Assembly: GCA_963721115.1 (NCBI GenBank)
Contig: CAVRIA010000008.1
Span: 372,001-436,000, forward strand
Reading direction: 5' to 3'
Source: CAVRIA01 sp963721115
GTDB taxonomy: Bacteria; Desulfobacterota; Binatia; HRBIN30; CADEER01
DNA: 64,000 nucleotides
Shown: one piece after another, positions 1 to 9,604 of the stretch
How positions within the stretch are numbered: position 1 is the stretch's first letter
Layout of the letters: each line of letters opens with the position of its first letter
Made by a program: the position numbers and the translations under genes
The notes under the pieces: generated by a model
Database searches by the model: none
Told to the model about the DNA's origin: nothing
Seen by the model: the letters and a program-made list of their open reading frames with translations, nothing else

Positions 1-39
1 AGCCTCGACAATCGCAGCGTTCGCCGTGTCGGTGCGCAT
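1..39 (-). CDS. Start of a probable thiolase (partial, cut by window edge)
   Basis: Only 13 codons are visible, reading MRTDTANAAIVEA towards the window edge. The segment 'AAIVEA' is how many acetyl-CoA acetyltransferases begin, just before 'VRTP'. It follows the crotonase gene on the same strand with a gap of about 45 bases, which would suit a fatty acyl-CoA degradation operon. This is inference from a very short stretch. A competing ATG at base 70 in another frame has a better ribosome site but gives an unnatural His/Arg-rich peptide. Confidence 0.3.
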   Translation of the reverse strand, partial: MRTDTANAAIVEA

Positions 40-83
40 GATCGGCGCGGTGACTCGAGTAGCCGCTCATGCGCTCCCCGCTT

Positions 84-851
84 TCACTCGAACTTGCCGT
101 GCCGGCCGGCGCCCGACGCGAAGCGGCCGGCGCCCTCGGCTGTCTCGCCCGACTGGATCACCGCGAACCCGAGCCGCGTCTCCTCGGCGAGCGCCTGATC
201 GAGCGGTAGATCCCATTGGCGATAGGACGAGATCCGGTCGCTGCGCAGGCAGCGCTGCGGAAATGCCGCCAGCTGCCGCGCCACGGCGACGGCCTCGGCG
301 AGCGCCGCGCCGCGGTCGACCAGCCGGTTGGCGAGCCCCATCGCGCGCGCCTCCTCGCCCGACACGCCGCGACCGGTGAGGATCAGGTCGAGGGCATGGC
401 TGTGCCCGATCAGCCGCGGCAGGCGGATCGTTCCACCGTCGACGAGGGGAACGCCCCAGCGGCGGCAGTAGACGCCGAAGACGGCGTCGCGGGCGGCGAC
501 GCGCAGGTCGCACCAAGCCGCGAGCTCGAGCCCGCCGGCCACCGCGTGCCCTTCGACCGCGGCGATCACCGGTTTGCCGAGCAGCATCCGCGTCGGCCCC
601 ATCGGGCCGTCCCCCGTCTCGGTCACCCGGTTGCCGCGGCCCGAGGCGACCGCCTTCAGGTCGGCGCCCGCGCAGAACGTGCCCGCCGCCCCGGTGAGCA
701 CGGCGACCGCGAGATCGGGGTCGCCGTCGAAGCGCCGAAACGCCGCGGCGAGCTTCTCGGCCGTCGGACCGTCGACGGCGTTGCGCACCTCGGGCCGGTT
801 GATCGTGACGATGGCCACCGCGCCGTCGGTCTGCCACTGCACCGTGCTCAT
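84..851 (-). CDS. Enoyl-CoA hydratase/isomerase family protein (crotonase fold)
   Basis: A cytoplasmic crotonase-fold enzyme of 255 residues, the usual length, acting on an acyl-CoA thioester. The two oxyanion-hole segments are clear: 'GTFCAGADLKAV' near residue 60 and 'GHAVAGGLELAAWCDLRVA' near residue 105. The later segment, where true hydratases read 'PE..LG..PG.GG', here reads 'CRRWGVPLVDGG', so the usual second catalytic Glu is absent. The reaction may therefore be isomerisation, hydrolysis or another crotonase chemistry rather than standard hydration. The ATG is preceded by GAGGAGG-like bases. A possible thiolase start lies just downstream on the same strand. Confidence 0.85.
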   Translation of the reverse strand: MSTVQWQTDGAVAIVTINRPEVRNAVDGPTAEKLAAAFRRFDGDPDLAVAVLTGAAGTFCAGADLKAVASGRGNRVTETGDGPMGPTRMLLGKPVIAAVEGHAVAGGLELAAWCDLRVAARDAVFGVYCRRWGVPLVDGGTIRLPRLIGHSHALDLILTGRGVSGEEARAMGLANRLVDRGAALAEAVAVARQLAAFPQRCLRSDRISSYRQWDLPLDQALAEETRLGFAVIQSGETAEGAGRFASGAGRHGKFE

Positions 852-1262
852 GGCTGCCCCCTCCTCGGCACCCTTGTATCCCAGCCCGTACCCTCGCCCA
901 AGCCCTCGCCCCGCGCTCGACCCCGCTGATGTTCGATGTACAGGTGGTCAAGACCGTCCGACCAGGCTTTCCACCGCATTTCCACGCTTGACCGCCGCTC
1001 TCGCCCCATACTAATGACGCTGGGTGGGAAGATCCGGTTGTAACCGCGGCCCAGACGCACGCCGGAGCCTGTCGGACAGCACGTCTCGAACGCCCGATCC
1101 GAGCGAGATCTACGGCGGAACGTTTCCTTTCCGTGGATCACGGACGCGCATCACAAACGACTGGCGATGCACGGGGGAGCCGTTCCGAGGGTCGCGGCGT
1201 GTGAAGCGCGGTACGATCTGCCCGGCGCTCGATGCGGAAGGCCGCTCCACGGCCGAAGCAGA
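852..1262. other. Intergenic stretch, no supported gene
   Basis: About 410 bases between the divergent crotonase and CRTAC1-type genes. Open frames here are short and Arg/Ser-rich with no recognisable motif. No clear promoter, hairpin or repeat stands out. Confidence 0.5.
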
Positions 1263-3296
1263 ATGGTGAGCCCGCCACGCGGAGGACTTCCGGCATTGCG
1301 AGGCTCGCACGTCTGGATCGTCTTCGGCCTGCTCGCAACGCTGCTCTTACCCCATGTGGCACACGCCTGCACCGGGAACTGCAACGGGGACGGCCAGGTG
1401 ACCATCGACGAGATCATCGTCGGCGTCAACATGGCGCTCGGGCTGCTGCCGCTCACCGTCTGCCCGATCTTCGATCGCGACGGAAGTGGTGCGATCGAGA
1501 TCGACGAGCTGATCGCGGCCATCGACTCCTCCCAGCGGGGATGCCCGATCACGCCGGCCAGTGGGACGGCATCGCCTACGACCACTGCGCTCGCTACACC
1601 GACGGCGAGTCCCACCCTCCCTCAGCCAACCCCAAACGCGACTGCAACGGCCACCTCGAAGTCGTCGGCGCAAGGGCAGATAGAGGGCCAGTTCCAAGTC
1701 GTCAGCGACTTCTTCGGCGACGGCCCCGGCGAACGCCAGACGGTGCTGGGGGACTGCAACGGCGACGGCCTCCTGGACGCGGTCCGTCTCCAGTGGACCG
1801 AGCACGACCCGCCAAAGCTCTACATCCAGGAGGAACCGTTTAAGTTCGTCGCCGCCGAGCTGGATGAGCAGTGCCCTCCGATTCCGGGATTTGCCGATGG
1901 ACGGTGACGGCATGCAAGACATCGTGTTGTCCGGCGGAGTCGCTTCGTCCTGCGCGGGCACGGCGACTGCACCTTCGACGCCCCTCGCCTGATCGGCCAA
2001 GCTTGCGATTTCCCAATCGACCAGACACTGGTGACGGACGTCGATCTCGACGGCCTGGCCGACGTCGCGCTCAGCTGCCTCGGGGCGAATCCGACCGCGA
2101 TTCTCCTGGCGCGGGGCGACGGCGATTACGACCTCGTCTCACCCGCGCCCGCGGTTCCATCACAGGACGGCTACCCGATGTTCGGTACTCTGTATGCCGA
2201 CTTCGACGGCGACGGCACGCGGGATCTCCTGATGATGGTCGACCAGCAGAAGAGTTGGTTCTCCTGGGGCATGCCGGGCGACATGCCACAATATTCCTTC
2301 GATGAAGCGCTCTCGGAGGAGATCAATCCGATCAACCCGATGGGGGTGGCGCTGCTCGACTACGATCGCGACGGGAAGGTCGAATTCTTCATCAGTGGGA
2401 CTTCCACGAACCGGCTCTATCGAAACGCGGGCGGGCGCAATCTCGTGGACATGGCGATCGAGGCGGGAGTCGCCTCCAACCCCGACGCGACCCCTTTTTC
2501 GCCTTATGCGTTCGACGTGAACCTCGACGGATGGACCGACCTCTTGATCATCCGCAGAGGAGGCTACACCCCTGAGGACGAGCACCCCGTTCACCCGTAT
2601 CTGTTCATCAATCAGGGCAACGGCTATTTCCGCGACGCGGGCAAACAGGCAATCGATACACCCATCATCTCGACGATGATGACCTGCGGTGATCTCGCCA
2701 GCGACGGTCACGTCGCCTGTTTTGCCGGAGACGGGAGGGGGACGTTCCTCCTCCGCAATCAGGTGAAGCCGGCAGGCAATTGGGTGGGCGTTCGGTTGCG
2801 TGGCACCGTGTCCTCGCCCGAAGCGTCGGGCGCGCAGGTCGCCCTCGACGGCGCGACACCACCTCTCGTCGTTGCAACCGGGCAGTCGCCGGCGTGGGGA
2901 GACCATGCGCGCGACGTCATTCTCGCCATTGGCGACCAGACCTCCGCCTCGGTGTCGATCCTGTGGCCGAGCGGTATCGTCCAACACGTGGAGAACCTGG
3001 CCGCCGGAACGTACACGACCGTAACCGAGACGAGGGCTTTGGCCGTCTCCACCCGCATGGCGCCGGCCGACGGTAAGACGATCGTCGAGGTCACGGTCGA
3101 CCTCGGTGCGGCCGCAGCCCTCACGGCCTCGATCGAGCGCGAAGGGGCGGGGACATGGGTGGGCCCGGCGACTGTTTCGGGGGACCTTCTCCGCCGGCAA
3201 CTCCGCGCGCCCGAGGAGGCGGGATCGGCTCGCATCGACGTTGAACTCGACGGGGTTGCCCTGCGGGTACGGCCGCGGGTGCGCTTCGTCCCGTGA
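1263..3296 (+). CDS. Secreted dockerin-like/FG-GAP/ASPIC-UnbV protein (CRTAC1 type), frame broken twice
   Basis: A secreted protein of about 677 residues in four parts. First is a signal peptide ending near 'PHVAHA'. Next is a paired EF-hand module with Cys at both ends ('CNGDGQVTIDEI', then 'DRDGSGAIEIDEL'). A Thr/Pro/Ala-rich linker follows. Last are FG-GAP/VCBS repeats ('DVDLDGLADVALS', 'DFDGDGTRDLLMM', 'DYDRDGKVEFFIS') and a C-terminal ASPIC/UnbV domain ('LWPSGIVQHVENL'). The gene is broken. After 'PPIPGFAD' the normal repeat text 'MDGDGMQDIVLSGGV' is found in another frame from about 1897, and the original frame resumes near 1950 with 'FVLRGHGDCTFD'. These two shifts cancel each other. 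The family is extracellular and calcium-binding; the substrate or partner is unknown. The start at 1263 was chosen because it puts the signal peptide at the N-terminus. Confidence 0.75.
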
Positions 3297-3346
3297 TGCC
3301 CGTGATACCATTACGGCACCATGTTCAGGGCGACGTAGCGCGGTAG

Positions 3347-3405
3347 ATTCCCGCTTTTGCGGGAAAGACGAATTGGATCCGCCCCAGGAATTGGTGGGCA
3401 AAGCC
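3347..3405. repeat. REP-like repeat, copy 1
   Basis: About 59 bases beginning with the perfect inverted repeat TTCCCGC-TTTT-GCGGGAA (3348-3365), followed by text that recurs nearly unchanged at 48831-48889, including 'GCCCCAGG' and 'GGGCAAAGCC'. The ATTCCCGC/GCGGGAAT palindrome is a common REP-type element in many Proteobacteria. It lies in the gap before the LLM-class gene. Confidence 0.65.
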
Positions 3406-3446
3406 TCTTACCTTTTTACACCGGCAGACAAAAAGGGGGACCGACG

Positions 3447-4427
3447 ATGGAGTACGGCGTTCAGTTCTTTCCGCTCGAGTGCGATCGACTGCGCGAGGCT
3501 GCGCAGGCCGCCGAGGAGCTCGGCTTCGATCTCATTACACTTCCCGATCACGTCATCTACGAGGGGCCGGAGGGGCAGTACGACCCGAACGCCCTCGCCT
3601 ATGATCCGATGATCTGTGCCGCCGTGGTCTGTCAGGCCACCCACAAGGTGCGCGTCGGGCATCTCGTTCTCTGCAATCTGTTCCGGCATCCGGTGATGAC
3701 CGCGATGAGCCTGACGACGCTCGACCGCATGAGCGGCGGCCGCCTGGTCGCCGGGCTGGGCACGGGCTGGACCGAAACCGAGTTCAAGATGACCGGCATT
3801 CCGTTTCCCGACATCACCACCCGCCTGCGCATGCTCGAGGAGGCGCTGCACTGCATCCGTTCGCTGTGGACGGAGCAGAAGACGACGTTCAAAGGTGAGT
3901 TCTATCACTTCAACCAGGCCGTCCTGTCGCCCAAGCCGGTGCAGAAGACGCCGCCGATCCTGCTCGGCGGGGGCGGCAAGGGTCTGCTGCGCCTCGCCGG
4001 CAAGCACGCCGACTACGTCAACATCATCAGCGAGGTCGGATCGAAGGGAAAGATCACCTTCGAGAACATCCGCAAGATGACCGACGACGCCTTCCGCGCC
4101 AAGGTGAAGTTCGTCCGCGACGAGGCGGCACGCTGCGGACGCGATCCGCACTCGGTCAGGATCAGCAATTTCGTCTTCAACCTGGTCCTCACCGACTCCC
4201 CCGAGATGACGCGCAACGTCGCCGAGGGCATGGCACCCGTCTTCCGGCAATCGACCGAAGGAATCCTGCAGTCGCCCCTCGCCCTCGTCGGCACGCCGGA
4301 GGAGTGCGTCCGCGAGCTGCGCCGCCGCCGCGACCAGTGGGGCGTCGAGCAGTTCATCTTCTCCGTCCCCGATGCCAACCTCGACACCATGCGCAAGCTG
4401 TCCGAGCAGGTGATCAAGAACGTCTGA
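3447..4427 (+). CDS. LLM-class (luciferase-like) flavin/F420-dependent oxidoreductase
   Basis: A luciferase-like TIM-barrel oxidoreductase of 326 residues. Family hallmarks are visible: the N-terminal 'GVQFFPLE' strand, 'LTTLDRMSGGRLVAGLGTGW' near residue 92, 'PVQKTPPILLGGGGKGLLRL' near residue 170, and a C-terminal 'LVGTPEECVREL'. Members of this clade use FMN or F420 to oxidise or reduce small organic substrates, and the substrate here is not evident. The ATG at 3447 follows AAAAAGGGGGA at good spacing, so the in-frame upstream extension is discarded. The gene stands alone between a REP-like element and the cytochrome gene. Choosing between F420 and FMN would need a binding-site comparison. 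Confidence 0.85.
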   Translation: MEYGVQFFPLECDRLREAAQAAEELGFDLITLPDHVIYEGPEGQYDPNALAYDPMICAAVVCQATHKVRVGHLVLCNLFRHPVMTAMSLTTLDRMSGGRLVAGLGTGWTETEFKMTGIPFPDITTRLRMLEEALHCIRSLWTEQKTTFKGEFYHFNQAVLSPKPVQKTPPILLGGGGKGLLRLAGKHADYVNIISEVGSKGKITFENIRKMTDDAFRAKVKFVRDEAARCGRDPHSVRISNFVFNLVLTDSPEMTRNVAEGMAPVFRQSTEGILQSPLALVGTPEECVRELRRRRDQWGVEQFIFSVPDANLDTMRKLSEQVIKNV

Positions 4428-4658
4428 AGACGGGATCAGGGGCCAGCAAGGTCACGCGCGGCGCCGATCGAGTTCATCAACACCGGGTCCTTACAGTCAG
4501 ATAGAACTCGAATACTGACGTCGCGGCAGAAGCCACCTCGGGCTCTGCGAGAGAAGAAGAAGGTCCTTGCGGTCGAGCACCGCGACCTGTTACACGTCGC
4601 ACGCGTTTCCGCTTGCCGGATGGGGAGCGTGTTCTGCCCTGCGCACGGGAGGTCCGAG

Positions 4659-7600
4659 ATGAGGGAGATGCCGACGGCACGTTCACTCCTGCTCTTCGCA
4701 GCCGTCGCCCTGCTGGGGGCCTGCGACAACGGCGACAACACGTCGAGCACGAACCCGCTGCCGCCCGATCCGGCGGAGTGGGTGTGCGCGGAGTCGGCGC
4801 AGGGTGCGAGCCAGCAGGAGATCGACGCCTGGTGCCAGACGAATCCCGATCGCGGCGCGCCGGCTGACCTCCCGATGCCGCCGCCGCTCAGCCGACTGGC
4901 GGACCAGAACGCCTTCGAGACCGGCGTGCTGCAACCCTTCCTGCGCGAGCGCCAGTATATCGGGCTCGGCTGGAAGAGCGATGCCGAATGGCGCTTCACC
5001 GGGCCCTACGTCGGGTCGATCGGAGACGGGGACAGCTACGGCACGCACCCGGCAGTCCGCATCTACTACTCGCCCGAGATCATCGACTGGCTGTGCGACG
5101 GGCGCGACGGCGAAATTCCCGACGGTGCCGTCATCGTCAAGGAGATGCACTCGATCGAGCCCTGCCTCGACGTCACCCTCGACGACGAGGGCTGCATGGT
5201 GATCGGGACCGATCCGACGCCCGACTCCTGGGCGGTGATGATCAAGGCGAGCGCCGCCTCGCAGGACGGCTGGTACTGGGCCGGCGCCAGCCAGGCGCCG
5301 AGCGATCCGCCGATGTTCGAGTGGCAGATCGGCAACCCGCCGATCTTCGACCGCTCGGCCGTCACCAGCGAGGACTTCTTCGCCGGCTCCTCCTCCCCGC
5401 CCAGCGAGCCCAACCCTCTGTGGTATCCGACCGGCTACGTCTTCCAGGACATGGAGAAGCTCTCCGACGCCGTCCCGCCCTTCAGCGGGTTCGGCACCGA
5501 CTGCATCAACTGCCATGCGTCGGCCGTCGCCGAGTCGACCTTTTCGGCGATCGACAACATCATCGGCCCCGGCATGCGCTTCAAGGGCTTCGACTTCGCC
5601 CCCGGCCAATGCGGCGACGACGTCATGGACGACAACTTCCCCGGCCGCGAGCACGCGCCGCCGGTCAAGTCGCTGATCGACGTCGAAAACAGCAGTGACC
5701 CCTATCCGTCACCCTTCACTACGGCCCTGGCGCAGCCCCTCCCGGCGTTCACCGACTTCTTCGACCAGATTGCGCCGGTCAGCTTCGGAGAGGCCTGGGA
5801 GCAGCGGCTGCCGGCCGAGACCTACGATCACGTCGTCGCCGCCGCCGACTCACCGGCGGAGTTCCTCACCTCGGACCAGTGCGCCCCCTGCCACGACGCC
5901 ACGGTCTCCAATGCCTCGATGCCGAACATGATCTTCGAGAACATCGAGCCCGACGGCTCCAAGACGAACTTGAACCTCTCGCCCTACGGCGAGTGGAAGG
6001 CGTCGCCGATGGGGCTCGCCGGACGCGATCCCATCTTCTTCTCGCAGCTCCAGAGCGAGACCAATAACCTGCCGCAGCTCACTAGCTGCATCGAGACCAC
6101 CTGCCTGCACTGCCACGGCGTGATGGGACAGAGACAGCTGGCGATCGACACCGAAGGCGAGAGCGACGAGGGCTGCGAGCAGGTCGTCTTCGCTGTCGCG
6201 CCGCCGCCGCAGGTACCCTTCGGTCGCCCCTTCCGACGCGAGATGGTCACCCAGTGGCCGGAATCGGTGCCGTCGACCGAGCAGCGCTACGGCGCTCTCG
6301 CCCGCGACGGCATCTCATGCGCCGTTTGTCACCACATCGCCGACACGGATCTGGGCGACGAGTCGACCTACACCGGCAACTTCGTCACCGGCCCGGCCGA
6401 CGAGATGTACGGCCCCTATCAAGACGACACCGTCGTCACCAAGCCGATGGAGCAGGCCCTCGGCATCACGCCTCAGCTGGGCGACCAGATCACAGGCTCC
6501 GACCTGTGCGGCAGCTGCCACAACATCCTGCTGCCGGTGTTCGACAACCAGGGAACGCTGCTGGGCCACGGCTTCGAGCAGACGACGCACCTCGAGTGGG
6601 TCAACAGCGACTTCGCCCCCGGACGCTCCGGCTTCCTGTCCTGTCAGGACTGTCACATGCCGACCGAGTACAACGGCATGCCGCTGCAATCTCTCATTGC
6701 CAACATCGAGTCGAACCTGTTCGCGCCGGCTTCCTATAGGCTCCCCGACGACGAGATCGAGCTGACCGAGCGCACCCCCTACGCCCGCCATTCGCTGCAC
6801 GGACTGAACGTCTTCATCAACCAGATGTTCCAGCAGTTCCCGCTCCTCCTCGGCTACCGACAGATCAGCTACCAGACGGGGACGCTGCCCCAGCCGCCGC
6901 TGGTGACCGGCCTGCAGTCGATGTTCGACATGGCGGCGAACAACACCGCCGCGGTCGAGGTGCAGGAGTTGGAGAAGACCGCGGACGGCAAGCTGCGGGC
7001 ACGCGTGCTGGTGACCAACAAGACCGGTCACTATCTGCCCTCGGGTGTCGGCTTCCGGCGCCTGTTCCTGGAGTTCCTGGTTCTCGACGCCGACGGCAAC
7101 ATGCTCTGGGCCTCCGGCCGTACCAATGACCTCGGCGCCATCGTCGCCGGACGCACACAGCAGGTGCTGGCGGTCGAGAACGTCGTGCCCGACGGAATGG
7201 ACCAGTGCGCGAAAAATCCGGACATCCCTTATGAGCCGCACCACCAGGTGGTCGACAGCGAGAATCAGGTGCAGATCTACCAGGAGCTGGTGAAGGACTC
7301 AGAGGGCGTGCTGACGACCAGCTTCCTGCGGCGCGTCGACGAGGTGAAGGACAATCGCCTGCGCGCCAAAGGCTTCGACCCGGCGCTCTTTGCGGGCTCG
7401 CCGTCTCCGTTCATCCAAGAGCTGGCGGTCCTTCACGGCGAGGCCCGCTTCGACGATCACTACTTCGACCCGGCGCTCACCGGCAGCGACGAGATCGAGT
7501 ACCTGGCGCTCCTCGACGAAGGCGACCTCGCCCGCGCCGCCCGCGTCCAGGTGACGCTCTACAGCCAGTCGATTCCGCCCTTCTACCTGCAGCAACGCTT

Positions 7601-7760
7601 CCGGGACGCCAACTGCGGACCGGGTCTGCACGACGACATCGATCGCCTCTATTACCTGACCAGCCATCTGAACGTCGATGACCCCACGGACGCGAGCGGC
7701 ACCCACCCGATCGCAAGCTGGAAGCTGCGGGTCGCCAGCACGACACGGAGCCTGCCGTAG
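4659..7760 (+). CDS. Six-haem cytochrome c lipoprotein, about 1030 aa
   Basis: A large exported multihaem protein. The N-terminus is a lipoprotein signal with the lipobox 'LLGAC' near residue 18, followed by Asn/Thr-rich sequence. Six CxxCH haem-binding motifs are visible in order: CINCH, CAPCH, CLHCH, CAVCH, CGSCH and CQDCH, all in the central two thirds. The last third has no haem motif and contains beta-rich text such as 'VLVTNKTGHYLPSGVGFRRL', a motif seen in octahaem-type and related cytochromes. A periplasmic or outer-membrane electron-transfer or redox role is likely, but the substrate is unknown. The ATG at 4659 follows GGGAGG, and an ATG at 4668 is an alternative. No redox partner is adjacent. 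Confidence 0.85.
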   Translation: MREMPTARSLLLFAAVALLGACDNGDNTSSTNPLPPDPAEWVCAESAQGASQQEIDAWCQTNPDRGAPADLPMPPPLSRLADQNAFETGVLQPFLRERQYIGLGWKSDAEWRFTGPYVGSIGDGDSYGTHPAVRIYYSPEIIDWLCDGRDGEIPDGAVIVKEMHSIEPCLDVTLDDEGCMVIGTDPTPDSWAVMIKASAASQDGWYWAGASQAPSDPPMFEWQIGNPPIFDRSAVTSEDFFAGSSSPPSEPNPLWYPTGYVFQDMEKLSDAVPPFSGFGTDCINCHASAVAESTFSAIDNIIGPGMRFKGFDFAPGQCGDDVMDDNFPGREHAPPVKSLIDVENSSDPYPSPFTTALAQPLPAFTDFFDQIAPVSFGEAWEQRLPAETYDHVVAAADSPAEFLTSDQCAPCHDATVSNASMPNMIFENIEPDGSKTNLNLSPYGEWKASPMGLAGRDPIFFSQLQSETNNLPQLTSCIETTCLHCHGVMGQRQLAIDTEGESDEGCEQVVFAVAPPPQVPFGRPFRREMVTQWPESVPSTEQRYGALARDGISCAVCHHIADTDLGDESTYTGNFVTGPADEMYGPYQDDTVVTKPMEQALGITPQLGDQITGSDLCGSCHNILLPVFDNQGTLLGHGFEQTTHLEWVNSDFAPGRSGFLSCQDCHMPTEYNGMPLQSLIANIESNLFAPASYRLPDDEIELTERTPYARHSLHGLNVFINQMFQQFPLLLGYRQISYQTGTLPQPPLVTGLQSMFDMAANNTAAVEVQELEKTADGKLRARVLVTNKTGHYLPSGVGFRRLFLEFLVLDADGNMLWASGRTNDLGAIVAGRTQQVLAVENVVPDGMDQCAKNPDIPYEPHHQVVDSENQVQIYQELVKDSEGVLTTSFLRRVDEVKDNRLRAKGFDPALFAGSPSPFIQELAVLHGEARFDDHYFDPALTGSDEIEYLALLDEGDLARAARVQVTLYSQSIPPFYLQQRFRDANCGPGLHDDIDRLYYLTSHLNVDDPTDASGTHPIASWKLRVASTTRSLP

Positions 7761-7822
7761 CCGCATTTTTCGAACCGATCGAGTTTCTCGAACACGAACC
7801 AAAATCTTATCGGAGGTGTCCT

Positions 7823-8371
7823 TTGGCAAACCGGTGCGTTGCTACAGCCGTTCTTTCCCTTTTGCTCGTTGCGCTGTCGATAGCGGTGCCACGACGCGCT
7901 TCCGCGTTCGACGAACGTGTCTATGTGTTTCGTTCCTTCGAGGATCCCAACGTCATGCCGGACCTGTCGGTGTGCGCGGCGGCTTCGTTCACTCCGAACG
8001 CCGTGCTGTCCGCCAGCCTCTACGCCATGCAGAGTCGGTCGTCCGACGGCAAGATCGTCAACCAATCGACCAAGAAGATCGGCTCGGGAACGGCTTGTGT
8101 TTTGATCACGTCGCTGGCAGTCGGAGCGACGGTGCCGTTCATCGGATCGTTCGAGCTCAGTGGACAACGCGTGCTCGGCGAGGGCGCTTGTGTCCTCGCG
8201 ACCGACACAGTACCGACGCCGGGTCTGATTCTGGCCGGTTGCACCATTCCTCTGTATCCCGCTCCCGGAGTGCTGGGTGGTATCGCCACCAGCAACACCG
8301 TCTTCAATCCGTTTGGTTTGCCCGGCTTCAACACCGGGTCGATCTGGACGGTTCACGTATTCACCAACTGA
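7823..8371 (+). CDS. Small secreted protein of unknown function, TTG start
   Basis: A protein of 182 residues with a clear Sec signal peptide (hydrophobic 'VLSLLLVALSIAV', cleavage near 'ASA'). The mature part, about 150 residues, is rich in Ser, Thr, Gly and small hydrophobic residues, with a few Cys, and looks beta-rich. I do not recognise a family. The start is TTG: it follows CGGAGGT at six bases, and no ATG lies at the signal peptide. It sits 60 bases after the six-haem cytochrome on the same strand and could be co-transcribed with it. Confidence 0.6.
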   Translation: MANRCVATAVLSLLLVALSIAVPRRASAFDERVYVFRSFEDPNVMPDLSVCAAASFTPNAVLSASLYAMQSRSSDGKIVNQSTKKIGSGTACVLITSLAVGATVPFIGSFELSGQRVLGEGACVLATDTVPTPGLILAGCTIPLYPAPGVLGGIATSNTVFNPFGLPGFNTGSIWTVHVFTN

Positions 8372-8613
8372 CCGCCCCTTGCGCCAGGCTGCGGTGCTCG
8401 AGTAGACGGCGGCACATCCCCCCGCCGTCTACGGCTTGACGCGAATCCGAGGGGTGGTGCCGGGTCGCCGGCTCGGGGACGGCGGGCGGAGGGGCGCTAC
8501 GAGACCTGCGCCGCCGCGGCCTCGCGTATCTCCCGCCCTTCACCAGTGGTGAACTCCGCCCGGCACGCCGACGGAACCGACTGGCGATTCATGTGAACAG
8601 AATCGATCGATCG

Positions 8614-9225
8614 ATGAAATCGGCGTCCGGAACCTTCGTGCTGCGCCTTCCCCCGGATCTGCACGGGCGCCTTCGCTAGGTGGCGGCGCACCGCGGTAAG
8701 TCGCTGAACGCGCTCTGCCGCGACATCCTCCAGGACGCCGTCGGATCGGGGGCAGAACGGGCCGCCCCCCCGACCCGCGGCAAGGTGGGCTCCTCGCCCC
8801 TCGATCGTCTCACGCAGGCCTGTCGCCGGACGTTCGGACCGGATCTCGCCGGGCTCGCGCTGTTCGGCTCGGTGGCGCGGGGCGAGGAGTTCCCCGACTC
8901 CGATCTCGATCTCCTGCTGGTGATGGTCGATTCGCGCCCCATCCGGCGCGAGCTGTACACGCGATGGGAGAAAGACGTGGCAGCGATCGCGGAGGCGCAC
9001 TTCACGCGCGAGGTCACCCCTCACTTTGTCCACTTGCCGGCCCGGCGGGAGGAGGCCGGCGGATTGTGGCTGGAGGTCGCACTCGACGCGACGGTGCTCT
9101 GGGAGCGAGGCCGAGAGCTGTCGGACGCGCTGCGCGCGATTCGCGCCTACTCGGCGAGCGGAGGGGCGACCCGGCGGATGAGACGTCCCCTTTCCTGCCG
9201 CCGCAGGCCGTTGCGCTGGCGGTAA
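8614..9225 (+). pseudogene. Ribbon-helix-helix + minimal nucleotidyltransferase fusion with in-frame amber codon
   Basis: Read from the ATG at 8614, the frame gives 'FVLRLPPDLHGRLR', then TAG at 8677, then 'VAAHRGKSLNALCRDIL'. The two parts join into one HicB/Arc-type ribbon-helix-helix domain in a single frame. After a linker comes a minimal nucleotidyltransferase core 'LFGSVARGEEFPDSDLDLLL', with the GS-x-RG and D-x-D signature. Such fusions pair a DNA-binding antitoxin-like head with an MNT domain. The amber codon replaces one residue of the first helix. Either the gene is dead, the base is a sequencing error (CAG, GAG or AAG to TAG), or only the part after a GTG at 8680 is made, which would lack half of the DNA-binding domain. 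Confidence 0.6.
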
Positions 9226-9269
9226 CGGAGAGGGACAGCCCGAACTCGGCGCGGAAGCTGGTTTCGTGG

Positions 9270-9521
9270 TCATTTTTCCTCGCCGAAGAGCGTATTGACC
9301 CACCAAAAGGTCAGCGTACCCGTGCCGACGACCGCACAGGTGGCGACGGTGCGCCAGAGGACATCGGTGCCGGTGAACTTCCAGATCGCAAGCAGGGACG
9401 CGGCAACGGCGACGAGGATGCAGAGACTGGAGATCCAAAATGCCAGGGCGCGCACCGCTTTCGGGTTCAGAAAGCCGCGCCTCTTCGAGCCCGGTACCAG
9501 GGGTTGCTCGGATTCCGTCAT
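9270..9521 (-). CDS. Small two-helix membrane protein, unknown
   Basis: A protein of 83 residues with a polar N-terminus and two predicted membrane helices ('LAFWISSLCILVAVAASLLAIW' region and 'VATCAVVGTGTLTFWWV'). It ends in a short acidic/basic tail. I recognise no family. It lies between the nucleotidyltransferase gene and the di-haem cytochrome gene, convergent with the former. The clean hydrophobic pattern and normal composition support it as a real gene. Confidence 0.5.
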   Translation of the reverse strand: MTESEQPLVPGSKRRGFLNPKAVRALAFWISSLCILVAVAASLLAIWKFTGTDVLWRTVATCAVVGTGTLTFWWVNTLFGEEK

Positions 9522-9604
9522 GCCTCACGCCCGGGTGTCCCGCCGCAATCGCGCTCTTGCGTGGTTTCCGTTGGATTCATGATTCGTTGCGTCGCGTCGC
9601 TAAC

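Noticed and set aside
1905..1907. An in-frame TGA in the CRTAC1-type gene as a third selenocysteine codon.
   Set aside because: The normal repeat text lies in another frame around the TGA, so the stop is a product of a frameshift. No redox motif is there.
8677..8679. The amber codon as a recoded residue (pyrrolysine or suppressor).
   Set aside because: No Pyl signal or pyl genes are visible and the residue is in a structural helix. A point mutation or read error is simpler.
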